Positions 42,580-52,197 of a DNA stretch of 64,000 nt are shown one piece after another. This stretch comes from Sphaerolaimus hirsutus (Eukaryota > Nematoda > Chromadorea > Monhysterida > Sphaerolaimidae): the NCBI GenBank assembly GCA_964036195.1, contig OZ038450.1, positions 1,924,701-1,988,700 of the forward strand, given 5' to 3'. The position numbers and the translations under genes are program-made. Each line of letters starts with the position of its first letter. Position 1 is the stretch's first letter. The notes under the pieces were generated by a model that was not told the DNA's origin, made no database searches, and saw only the letters and a list, made by a program, of their open reading frames with translations.

Positions 42580-45500
42580 ATGGCTTCGGCCTCTCGCAAA
42601 CGCCCATTTGAAGGTGCAGACGCCCCGCCCATTAAATCCAAGGAGACAAATACACATGGTGCCTGCGGCGGCGGAACCATCCCCCCGCGACAACTTTACC
42701 GCGCGCAGCAGATGCAAAATGGACCGGAAATCTACCCCAGCAGAGGGAAATTCGAAGGTTGGGTAGATAGGGTGTATATTGACTCGGGCGCCGACGGGCA
42801 TGTTGAGTATCAGTGCCATGTGAGAATTTCTGAGCAGACGATGGCGATACTCAGCGAAAACGAGCAGTGGGTGAATGCGGATGAAGCCTATCCGTATTTT
42901 TATTATTCGAACAAGCGGGCCAAGGCGGCTAGGGACAAACGGACCACCCAGCTGGTGGATTTGTGCGCGAGAATTCAGAAACAACACCCCTCGATGTTCC
43001 TGCCCCTGGTGCGCCACGGGATGCGTTTCTCGGCGACCGCAATCGCACAAAAAATAGAAAATCCCCGGTACTGGGAGTTTACCGGCGCCGCAATATGGGG
43101 TAATCAGACAAAGTGCCCCTTAAACGTTGCCGCCCCCGTGGTCGTGAGTACGCAGGGCACGCGGCGCGTCACTCAAGCGGCACGTACATTGACGCGCGGC
43201 GACACTTCCGGCTACCAGCCCTACACGAGCGACTGGAAAACGGCGCGGCTGCGAGCGGCCTTCACGCCGTCGAATTACACAAATCTGGAACCGCTGGGCG
43301 CGGCGGAGCGGGGCGATGCCGGGCCGGAAAAGTTGGTCATCTTACACAGAGAATATGTAAGTGACAGTAGAGTGGAAAATTTGAGTGCGGGACAGTTGGG
43401 GTTGGCCCACGTCGAGTATCACGACTTGAATGATCTGGACGTGTTTGGCGACGAATTCTACGGCCATGTGTACGGGCTGCAGGTCGCCACGGCCGAGGAC
43501 ATCAGCACAACGGGCATCCAGCCAGACACAGAGAACCGAGACAACATGAACGCGTTTCTCAGGTATAAATTGGGCATTTTAGCAGCGGCCCATTGCTATA
43601 ACGAGTCATTTTTGCGGTTTCGGGCGAAACGCGCAACGGATGTGTGCGCACATGTGTCCTGGGAGCACACGCCGCAGGGCACTGCATGCGATATTATGGT
43701 GCGCCGCCCGGACCCAGAAGAATTGCAAGCTGACACTTTCGAAGGACCAGAAGAGCAGCGCGTGCGTTTGCTGGAGCAGGTGAACACGCAGACACAGCTG
43801 TTGAACCAGGCGACGCCCATGTCGGTGTTGAGCTTGGTGCTGGCCAGACCGGACGAAGACAAACCAGCGGCGGGCAGCCCCAATCTATCAGTCAGAATTA
43901 CCAGCGTGGAATCAGAGCCAACCACTACAATGCTGCGTGCGAAGTTGGACATGGCGGCGTCGCAATCAGCACTGCCCCGAACCCTGGAGAGTGGAAGATA
44001 CATGGTGCGCGGCTCGAACGACTCGCCCAATTACGACCGAACCATGCGGTCGCTGCAAGCCGCCCTGAACAAAGCGCCGGTCGGCTGGGTGCCAAAAGTG
44101 GTTCAGGGGTCAAAAGTACTCACCCTGGAGGCGCAAATCCAATTAGCTGTGATATTGAATTTGCGTCTGCTGGATGACGAAACTGACTGGGCACTCATTA
44201 GCCGCGAGGCTAATGAGTTGTACGAATCATTGTTCAGAGGAAAAAACGAACAAATGATTCAGGCCAAATTAGGTGAGTTTTTGCCGCAGCAGGGGCAGGT
44301 AGAAGTTTTAGGAGCTGTGATCACAGCCGTGCGAATGCGCAAACCCCTTTTGATTATGTGTGACTCGCCTTTCGGGTCCGGGAAGACGACCACACAAAAT
44401 CAACTGGCGTATGTGTGTTCACGCGGCTATAACTATTATAACTCAAGACCCAGGGTGCGCGCGGGCTCCGACTTGCCATCGGACAAGCAGCCGAACGCCA
44501 AATACCATTCGACGCTCATCACGTGCACGGTCAACTCGGCAGCTGACGAAGGCGCGCGCAGGGCCCTGACCAATCTGAATAAATTAGGGCAGCGGGATAT
44601 TTTTGGGGCTTTAGAAGTTTTATTGCGGGAGCGCGCGAAATGGACCGCTATGGCTGATACGCCATTTTCTGAAATGCAAAAACTGGAGGGTTTTGAAGAA
44701 TTTTTGAAATTAAGAGCGGCATTTCCGGTGCGCGTTTTGAGTCCCATGTGGGAAACTGACCCCACTTATAACACCACCCCCGCGACCCAATTGCCAACCC
44801 TGCACACCCTAGCACAGCGAACCGGCCACAACATCGTCCGCCTCAGCCCCGAATGGACGGCAGCGCTGGAAAAGTACGACGGCGCCAAGAAGGACTACGA
44901 ACTGGTGGACGAAATCATCAACAACTGCACGGACGACGCCGTCATACGCGCGCAGCTGACCGAACAGGTGCCCTTTCTCACCGCCGACGATGGAGACGAG
45001 CAGCCATTCGATGACTTCGAGGCAGGCGTGGCGGGCGCCCGGGCTGGTGAGGCTAGTTTAGCTGATCAGGGATTTTGGGGTAAGGTGCTACGTAGGGCGC
45101 TGTCTAAATATGTCAGGGCTACGGTCAGGCTGCACCGGGTGTTCTTGGAGGTGGTGCAGCCCGGTCAAATCCATGTCACTTTAGACTCCGCCCACGACGC
45201 CCGTATAAAAAGTGTGACTGCGTGTGCGGTAATTATTGACAAAGCGTCTTTGGCGTCTGACGCTGCAGTAATTAGCGTGGTTCAGGCGGCTCAGCTCCCA
45301 GTGAACGGCATGCTACTTCTATTTGGAGACAGTAAACAATTGACGCGTATGATTCGCGTGCAAGACTGGGTGGAGCCTGTCCTGAAACCCGACCCCACCC
45401 TCATTGATAGGCTCACACAATACCAACTATGCCCCGTGGTTCACTTGGAAACAGTGTTCCGCGGGCATCGCCAGCTCATTCAGGCCAACTCAGTGGCGGC

Positions 45501-46551
45501 GTACAACGGACTGCTACGCGCCTACAACGACACCGCAGCGCACGGCGCCACCATGTTGCCCGCGCCTGGCGACTTCGAGGATGGCGTCATGCTGTCGTCG
45601 ACGTTGGTGCACCAGGGCTGCGAATCAAAAGAGGGCATGTCCATTATCAACAAGAAGGAGCTGCGCATCATCCTGCACCTGTACGACTACCTCTTGGCCA
45701 CGGTGAAAGAAGATCCCACCCTGCCCTGGGCAGATCTCACAGATCCCGCTAGTTTGCTAATTGTGTGTTTTTATGCGGCGCAGGCGCGCGCCCTAATTAG
45801 TCGACTAGTAGCCCATACAGAACACGACGCGGCCTACTGGGCCACCCGCGTAATTACTGCCGACAAAGCACAGGCCCGGGAAGCGGAAGTGGTCATCATT
45901 TCCTGCGTGCGCGGCAGCCCGCCAACCGACTCCGCCCAGCTGGATGCCGATCCCAAGAAGGCGTACGGTAGAGTTGGATTTGTAGCGGAGTTGCCCCGGG
46001 GAAACGTAGCCACCTCCCGCGCCAAATGTGTGCGCATCGTGGTGGCCAACGCCGAGACCATGTTGTGGTCAACCTTTTTCCACCGGTTTCTGACGGTCGA
46101 GCACAAAGCCGACCGGATTTACTCTTACGAGTCAGGCCAAATTTGGGGAAACGTGTTGGGATTTTGGCCTCCGGAATGGCGCCCGCGGGCCGACTTGAAA
46201 GAACTAGTCGGACCGGACAGATACCCGGCCCTCGAAGAAGAACTGCAGGCGGAATGTTTGTCTGACATTGAAACCGCCACCGCGGGCTCTGACTCCTCCG
46301 CAGACGCGCGGGAGGAGGGTGTGCCGGTGTTGGAGGAAGTGGTGCCCGTTGTCGAACCAGTTTACCGCCCTAATGAAGAATATTCCCCCATTAGCAACGA
46401 CATGGCGGCCATGGCACTGCAGAACGTAGCCGAGCCCCCCTCGCCGCCGCCCGAGCACCACGACGCGGTCGAGGCCATCCCACTGCCACCGGAGGAGGCT
46501 CCAGCGCAACAGGTAGAACACCACATGGAAAATGGTAATTGTGAAAATTGA
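42580..46551 (+). CDS. ORF3: Upf1-like superfamily 1 helicase (1323 aa)
   Basis: A clean ATG-to-TGA frame. Residues 1-590 match nothing I recognise. From ~590 the SF1 motifs appear in order: motif I FGSGKTT (G599-K602), motif II IIDKAS (D887), motif III FGDSKQL (916-921), a LETVFRGH block (~954) as in the RecD/Upf1 motif IV region, motif V around EAEVVIIS, and motif VI RGNVATSRAK (1140-1149, R1147). This arrangement is typical of Upf1/DNA2-type helicases. The Walker B acid normally read as DE is DK here (K888), which should impair ATP hydrolysis unless compensated. The last ~100 residues are acidic and proline-rich. The GC-rich codon use matches ORF1, so it belongs to the element. Its role is unknown; unwinding or remodelling element RNA or escaping host RNA surveillance are possibilities only. 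Confidence 0.8.
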   Translation: MASASRKRPFEGADAPPIKSKETNTHGACGGGTIPPRQLYRAQQMQNGPEIYPSRGKFEGWVDRVYIDSGADGHVEYQCHVRISEQTMAILSENEQWVNADEAYPYFYYSNKRAKAARDKRTTQLVDLCARIQKQHPSMFLPLVRHGMRFSATAIAQKIENPRYWEFTGAAIWGNQTKCPLNVAAPVVVSTQGTRRVTQAARTLTRGDTSGYQPYTSDWKTARLRAAFTPSNYTNLEPLGAAERGDAGPEKLVILHREYVSDSRVENLSAGQLGLAHVEYHDLNDLDVFGDEFYGHVYGLQVATAEDISTTGIQPDTENRDNMNAFLRYKLGILAAAHCYNESFLRFRAKRATDVCAHVSWEHTPQGTACDIMVRRPDPEELQADTFEGPEEQRVRLLEQVNTQTQLLNQATPMSVLSLVLARPDEDKPAAGSPNLSVRITSVESEPTTTMLRAKLDMAASQSALPRTLESGRYMVRGSNDSPNYDRTMRSLQAALNKAPVGWVPKVVQGSKVLTLEAQIQLAVILNLRLLDDETDWALISREANELYESLFRGKNEQMIQAKLGEFLPQQGQVEVLGAVITAVRMRKPLLIMCDSPFGSGKTTTQNQLAYVCSRGYNYYNSRPRVRAGSDLPSDKQPNAKYHSTLITCTVNSAADEGARRALTNLNKLGQRDIFGALEVLLRERAKWTAMADTPFSEMQKLEGFEEFLKLRAAFPVRVLSPMWETDPTYNTTPATQLPTLHTLAQRTGHNIVRLSPEWTAALEKYDGAKKDYELVDEIINNCTDDAVIRAQLTEQVPFLTADDGDEQPFDDFEAGVAGARAGEASLADQGFWGKVLRRALSKYVRATVRLHRVFLEVVQPGQIHVTLDSAHDARIKSVTACAVIIDKASLASDAAVISVVQAAQLPVNGMLLLFGDSKQLTRMIRVQDWVEPVLKPDPTLIDRLTQYQLCPVVHLETVFRGHRQLIQANSVAAYNGLLRAYNDTAAHGATMLPAPGDFEDGVMLSSTLVHQGCESKEGMSIINKKELRIILHLYDYLLATVKEDPTLPWADLTDPASLLIVCFYAAQARALISRLVAHTEHDAAYWATRVITADKAQAREAEVVIISCVRGSPPTDSAQLDADPKKAYGRVGFVAELPRGNVATSRAKCVRIVVANAETMLWSTFFHRFLTVEHKADRIYSYESGQIWGNVLGFWPPEWRPRADLKELVGPDRYPALEEELQAECLSDIETATAGSDSSADAREEGVPVLEEVVPVVEPVYRPNEEYSPISNDMAAMALQNVAEPPSPPPEHHDAVEAIPLPPEEAPAQQVEHHMENGNCEN

Positions 46552-46676
46552 TACGAAACAATTTTTGTCAAAAAACCAGTTATCAAAGTTTCAATGTAAT
46601 GATTCATGCACAACTTCTTGTCATCAGGAGAAACAGACAACCTTGTAACAAAAACCAGTAATTAAAAACATACTTG

Positions 46677-46806
46677 TTAATATTCCATGAAAACAATTAG
46701 AAAATCTTGTCGACGATCAATTTTCACACGCACGGACTGCGACATGTCGGTCGAGCAGGTAACTTGAATGTTGATTCCAAACTGCCCATCCAACAGCGGC
46801 ACGATG
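46677..46806 (-). CDS. Antisense gene, exon 2
   Basis: Second exon of the minus-strand gene described at 46871-47028. Starts after a TTATTTCACAG acceptor; a TACTAAT branch-point-like motif lies about 15 nt upstream (plus 46823-46829). Forty-three codons ending FMEY and TAA at plus 46677-46679. Predicted beta-rich, no membrane segment. Confidence 0.6.
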
Positions 46807-46870
46807 CTGTGAAATAACACAGATTAGTAGTCTGATTAATTAGTTTCCAAAAGAAAAAACTTTTTCTCAC

Positions 46871-47028
46871 ATCGAGCCCTGAGCGGGAACCAAAATTTCG
46901 AAGTTTCGAGCACAAAAAGCCGGCACGGCAGAAAGCTGATGCCATAATTCGAATGAAGACGAGCCATATTTGCACCCCCAGGGCATGTGACTGCCACAGC
47001 CGTCCACCGAAAAATGCAGAGAAGGCAT
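46871..47028 (-). CDS. Antisense spliced gene in the LTR element, exon 1
   Basis: On the minus strand, ATG at 47028 starts 52 codons plus two bases ending at a GTGAGA donor. The intron is 64 nt (46807-46870) with GT-AG ends, a TACTAAT branch motif and a pyrimidine-rich acceptor. Retention gives an immediate TGA, while splicing keeps frame and adds 43 codons (95 residues total). The product begins MPSLHFSVDGCG, has several Cys and Trp, and is not recognised. The frame is open further upstream to a TAA at 47101-47103, so another exon or start is possible. It lies between ORF3 and the 3' LTR, tail-to-tail with the helicase ORF. An antisense LTR promoter is inferred, not seen. Confidence 0.6.
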
Positions 47029-47117
47029 GATTTTTGAATAACCAAAAAACGGCGCAAACACTTTTTCTGAACATGTCGTTTTTAGCCCGGAGGTAAAAAA
47101 TTAATGGCTGGTGGGAT

Positions 47118-48798
47118 TGTAGGTAGAAATATGGCTAACTAATCATGCGTAAAAACGTAACGACAATTTTGCGCAGACACTCCGACGACTCGAGAACGAC
47201 CATGTGCGACCGAATGACGACCCGCGGTGCACAGGGAAGTCACAGTGAACGTGCGGTTCGCTGTGCACTGCAAATCCGCCAACGAAGCCGCAGCCCCAGG
47301 ACGGTACACCCGAATGGACACTACTGCGGCCATGAATTTATTAATTATTTCTTTTCCGTTAATTACGTAATTACTTCCCGTGTGATGATAATTTTTTCAT
47401 TTCATGTTTCATTAATTAAGCTAATTAGGTTACCCGCATTTTTTTGTTAAGTTAATTAAGTGATTTCTTTCGTTTTTTTTTAATTGCATTTCCCAATATG
47501 TACTTTCGAATGTTATGATTTTTAGGTTTTATCAAATTTACATTTTAACCAAAAGGGTGCAGTGTCTGGGAATGGGTTAGAAAGGCTTTAATGTTTCTAG
47601 CTAAGCTAAAAGGTGTTGACTCTGTTAAATGCTTAGCCGCCCCGATAGATAACATTCAGAAAATTCCCCGACCAAGTGCATTTTTATTTAGGACTAGGTA
47701 ATGGGTGGAAAAGTGGCAAACGGCAATTATTGTCGGCACGCAACTGCAAGGCACATGCAGAGCACAGTTTACAGTGAAGAGCACAGCAGTGCCAATTAAT
47801 TATTCCCATCACCCAGGGTGATTGGTGAACTCACAAGTGCTAGTGTCTTGTGGCGTGTGTTCAGGCCCGAAGTTTCCAACCCTTACCCGGCAATGCGATA
47901 ACCTTGAACAACCCCCGCCAATGAGCGTTCTTTCTGTGGCCTTGGTCGGGCGCGCTATAAAAATATTTTCCACCTAAAGGGGCGCAGGTTGATAACACGT
48001 GTCACACCACCTGCTCTCGACTGTACCGTAACCTCTGAATAGAAACCCAGTTCCCGACACTCACCTACGAGATAAATTGTATTTTAATTACGTCATTGGT
48101 AATTACAGTTACTTTACGCTTGGTTTGACCCATATTTTACCCGCTTTATTTAATTAGATAATTTTCCCGCATTTGATTAATTTACTTGTGCCTTGTATGT
48201 TATGTTTACAGTTTTCCAGTGATCATTGATTACGCCTTATTAATTCGCTTATTATGGTTAATTGTTGTGTCTTTGATTTAGTATTCATTTCGTTTATGGT
48301 AGATTTTGGTGATTATAAAACGCGCTGATTTTACATTTTTTCACCCACTAGAGGCTATACGACTCACTTGAGCTATTGTGAAATTGACTCTGACTACATC
48401 GCTAAATAAAGTTCCCGTGAAACCAACTTGGTCCCCCTGAAGCATACTAACTGCTTGAATTTTAATTTGAATTTTATTAATTTCGGCTTTTCATTAATTA
48501 CGGCTTTTTAACAATTAATCGAAGTAAACCGCCGGCAGCAGTTACGAAAGGGATTGGTAAGTTGCCGTGTCCGTCCTCAGGAACTGTCAGGACCCCAAGG
48601 GGTACTGGCGCCGTTCCTGATTTGCGTGTAAACATCCCCGTACCATAAAACCAATTATTTATTTAATTAAGCACGCAAGTGGAAGCGCAAAGGGACCGGA
48701 ATTTGCAATTCTCTGCCGCAGCAAAATTCGACGAGTGGCGTATTTTTGTGGTAAAAACGGAAAATAGTAAAATTAGTAAAAACGTAAAATATCTGACA
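47118..48798 (+). repeat. 3' LTR
   Basis: Same length as the 5' LTR; differences seen by eye correspond to 5' LTR positions near 31443, 31617 and 32333. TATA at 47956, AATAAA at 48405. The bases before it (ggctggtggga) are a weak polypurine tract. Confidence 0.9.
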
Positions 48799-48802
48799 AA
48801 AT

Positions 48803-49973
48803 ACCCGGGTACTAAAGGCGTAAAAAAGCTTTTCACACGGTTCAGTTTTACACTATTGAAAAAGCATAAAACCATAAAAAAGAGTGAACTAAACTGCTTA
48901 CCAAAAAAATTACTGCGTGGGTGCAGTAATGTGCTGGAAATAGTGGCACATTTATAAATTGTGTCGCAGCATGAATATCTTGCTAATACTGTGTCGTCGA
49001 GCAAAATCGTGGCTTCAGATAAGAAATTTTGGGCTGAAAATGGATTCCAACGACGATGTTGTCGCCGTCGACAGCACTAACTCCAAGTTGGAAGATAAAA
49101 AGATGACTTAATGTGTTTCTTCTAATAGATCGGCAGCCTCCAATAGAACGGCACCTCCCATATAACGGCAGGCAAAAAAAGTTGATGAAAAAAATTGAAC
49201 GGTGCTCTCCTATTATAAAAAAAACGGTAAGTGTCGCTGCAGATGAATTGCCAAACAACAGATGAGGGCAGACTACTAAGTGGACATCCGAAAAATGTCG
49301 CTGAGAGCTCGATTTGGAAAGAATTCACTGAGAAAACGTCTCTTAAAAAATTTTTACGCTTACGCTTTTATTTACGCTTTCCCAGGTATTTTAAAAATAC
49401 CTTACGCTTTAAGTATCCATACTGAAAATTTGAAAAGTGTATTTACGCTTACGCTTACGCTTTCCAAAAATACCGGTATTTTAACAACTCTGTAAAGCAC
49501 ACAGGTGCTTTACTTTTCATCCAAAAAAATATGGTGGTCATCTGTAGGTAAGTGTAAACAATATTGTCACAATGAAAACCATCTGTTTCATAAGACTTTT
49601 TTGGCATCGCGCGTGGCGTTTAGCACACGTGTGCCTATTTAATTGCATAGAATGCCGCGCAGCGTTCTTTTCGCACAGATATGCCTATCTAATTGCGTAT
49701 GGCGCGGCGTTCATTTGCGTGCTGCAGTGAAATCAAACACTTCTGGTGTAATTCACCAGGGCAACTTCGCAAGTGGTGGCGCTTGAGTTCAAAGATTAGT
49801 GGGGCATGGGATTGCATCATTACTTAAGTATATCTATAGCTATCAAAGAAAACATAGTATAACACCCGGTGATTTGCATTGCACCAGGGTGCTATAAATG
49901 GCACTTAAAAAATTGTTTGAAAATTGCTCCAATTTTGTAAAGCACGCGGGGTGCTTTGATCGGAGAAATACGG
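48803..49973. other. Right-hand remains of the nested host elements
   Basis: 48803-49492 completes the TTACGC hAT-type element, with an inner AATAGAACGGCA block at 49110-49250. 49493-49973 completes the outer TA element. The short ORFs here are not conserved elsewhere. No gene. Confidence 0.5.
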
Positions 49974-50793
49974 TAGTGCCAAGCGCCAATGGCGCCAGAG
50001 CAAAATGGCGCCGAGCACCAGAAGCGCAATTGAATGGGAAATGCTTAAATGACACACAAAAATAGGGCCTACGTGCCTATTGGCATGTAAACCATTTGGT
50101 CGTCTAGACAATGGATCAGGAGTTTCCAAGGTTTTGAAACTCGCGGCAGCTTCATAAATAGCAAATCCCTCCTCCGGATAGATAGATAGCTGAAAAAAAT
50201 TGTGTGGGGCTTGCTGGGGGCTGGGGCTAAAATATATATGATATGGCAAAATTGACAGATGGAGCAAAATTTAGCGATTTTTGGTACAAATTGGGGAAAA
50301 ATGCTCAAACTTTGCTCCAAATAGGTACCTAAAGTCGGCGGACATTTCACCCTACAAAATCGGAGAGTTAGAATTTGCTCATGAATAGAGCGAACAACGA
50401 AACTTGTGTCCCACGCGGACGCTAGAAATTGAAAAAGAAAATCATATTAAAAGAAAAATGGACGTTTCGCTGCGTCCGTGTGTGCCGCGCCCTAGTTATC
50501 TACATTTTCAACGTTGCTCGTAAAGAATTTGACTGTTCAAACTACCGTTTTACTGTTCAAACTAACGTTTTTGTTTTTATTTTATTTTTCATTCGTTGGC
50601 TCTATTCCAACAGAAGAGAACTTGGCAGCCGGCCAAAATTTCGAAATCCGCTATTAATATGAGTAAAATAGGCTCACAATAGTTATATAACCATGTATAT
50701 AAACAAAAATAACGATTATGAAGGTGGAAATTGGCAAAGCGAAGCAAATTTTAACGATTTTTAGCTAAATGTCAGTTTTCACTCTCATTTGTA
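49974..50793. other. Inverted-repeat arm, non-coding
   Basis: 50100-50290 is the reverse complement of sequence at 30225-30260 plus 30860-31000, including agctatctatc and the TTTGCTCCAT block, so an older fold-back element surrounds the nest. 50680-50770 is inverted relative to 15470-15560. A GCGCCA-rich block is at 49978-50030. No gene. Confidence 0.45.
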
Positions 50794-51702
50794 CATGGTT
50801 CGGCTGAAAAGTCCCCGGGCAGTGCTCGCCATTCGCGCTAGGGGTAAGCTACGGTCATAAAATTTTGACAGGTTAAAATATCAGGTGTTTTGAGTTTTCA
50901 CCCAAAATTTTACTTCTCTAGCTCCACTCACTCAGGAACTGTGGGGGTTACAATTTCGGTCATTTTGTACTGATGTACAAATGGTGCTCTAGCTACATGC
51001 TGCTTTAAGTTGTGATCATGAAACTTTGGCTAGTGTAAGCCACCAGTGTTGGCAATGTGCTGTTAGTATTCAACACTTTCATACACATTATTTCTTCAGG
51101 TAAAATTAATATGCAGATCAGGGTGATGTGCAAGAAACGTGGGAACTGTGATGGATGTTTTTGGTGATCATCTGAGATCATGTTGTATTGCAGTGATTTT
51201 AATGTTGTTTTGTAATGTGCAGTAAATGAATTATGTGGTTGAAATTTCCCTATGTTTCATTACTAATGTGTAGTGGACACATTACCTGTGTTCAACAGCA
51301 GTGAGTAGACTCCAAGGGGGGGCTATTTTGAGAAGGAGAGGCAGAATGATGAATTTGGTACTGAAAGTAGTGACAGTAATGACAACATGGACTAGACTTA
51401 TGAAATCATAGCTAATGTTGGTTAGTGCTGGCACGTTGCCAACACTGGTGGCTCACACTAGCCAAAGTTTCATGATCACAACTTAAAGCAGCATTGAGCT
51501 AGACCTAGAGCATCATTTGTACATCAGTACAAAATGACCGAAATTGTAACCCCCACATTCCGCATTGGGTGGAGCTCGAGGGGTGAAATTTTGGGTGAAA
51601 ACTCAAAACACCTGTTATCTTAACCTGTCAAAGTTTTATGACTGTAGCTTAACCCTAGCGCGAATGGCGAGCACTGCCCGGGGACTTTTCAGCCGGACCA
51701 AG
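50794..51702. mobile_element. Fold-back mariner-like MITE, TA TSD
   Basis: CATGGTTCGGCTGAAAAGTC at the left is mirrored by GACTTTTCAGCCGGACCAAG. TA lies at 50792-50793 and 51703-51704. The arms run about 260 bp (50794-51060, 51440-51702) and include GGCAGTGCTCGCCATTCGCG inverted. The centre of about 380 bp has no ORF. Confidence 0.7.
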
Positions 51703-51760
51703 TATAATTCGCAACTGGTAACTGGGATAGGGGCCAAGTTTTCATACGTGACCTGATCTA

Positions 51761-52195
51761 CCGTATTTCCTCGAAATACCCCCGGGAGGTTTATTGTTTC
51801 AGAGTGAGAATTTTGAGGGGGGTTAAACGAGGGGGGGGGAGTATTTCGAGGGGGGGGGGGGTTATTATTTCGCCAGAAATTTTTTGAAATCCCAGTACTA
51901 AAATGTAGTCTGAAACGTACGCAGACGTCGAAAAATGCAACAAGAATCGCCATTTATAAGACTCTAAAGACATTTATAAGTGTGTAGACGTACAAACACT
52001 GTTCTCACATAACAGAGTCATCGTTTTTAACGTGTATTCTGCATTGTCGGGATGACAAACCACAGCCTTTGTCATTTACGTTCTCTATACACTAAATTTT
52101 GGGGGGGGGTATTTCGAGGGGGGGTTTATAAGTTCATAGTGTCCATTTTGAGGGGGGTATTTCGAGGGGGGGGGGGGTATTTCGAGGAAATACGG
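51761..52195. mobile_element. Poly-C/G TIR element, TA TSD
   Basis: CCGTATTTCCTCGAAATACC at the left, TTTCGAGGAAATACGG at the right, TA at 51759-51760 and 52196-52197. The interior has G8-G10 runs and the conserved AACGTA/ACGTTCTC block of the family. Confidence 0.7.
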
Positions 52196-52197
52196 TA

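Larger units (their letters stand above)
31254..48798 (+). mobile_element. 17.5-kb LTR retroelement with env-like domain and helicase
   Basis: Two 1681-bp LTRs (31254-32934, 47118-48798) begin TGTAGG and end TGACA, flanked by AAAT at 31250-31253 and 48799-48802. Between them, in order: Gag, envelope-like glycoprotein, protease and RT start (ORF1); RT end, RNase H and integrase (ORF2, +1 frame); SF1 helicase (ORF3); an antisense two-exon gene. Protease-RT-RNase H-integrase order, the YIDD box and a GPY integrase tail place it with Ty3/gypsy-type elements (Metaviridae). Size, the env position and the helicase are all unusual. By eye only three base differences separate the LTRs, so it is a very recent insertion. 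Confidence 0.9.
31095..49492. mobile_element. hAT-type TTACGC-repeat element, split by the LTR element
   Basis: CAGAGTTGCGAAAG starts the element and AACAACTCTG ends it. The 8-bp TSD TAAAGCAC is at 31087-31094 and 49493-49500. Own sequence: 31095-31253 and 48803-49492, about 850 bp, rich in TTACGC and AAATACC motifs. A TTACAC variant of the same family starts at 23213 and 56480. No transposase. Confidence 0.85.
31016..49973. mobile_element. Outer TIR element (TA TSD) of a three-level nest
   Basis: CCGTATTTCTCCGATCAAAG at the left is mirrored by CTTTGATCGGAGAAATACGG at the right. TA lies at 31014-31015 and 49974-49975. Its own sequence is only the outer edges (31016-31094, 49493-49973); the rest is the nested hAT-type and LTR elements. 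The end sequence resembles the poly-C family (CCGTATTTCCTCGAA). Confidence 0.75.

Noticed and set aside
43596..46524. Minus-strand ORFs opposite the helicase
   Set aside because: Shadows of ORF3 codon bias; no motifs.
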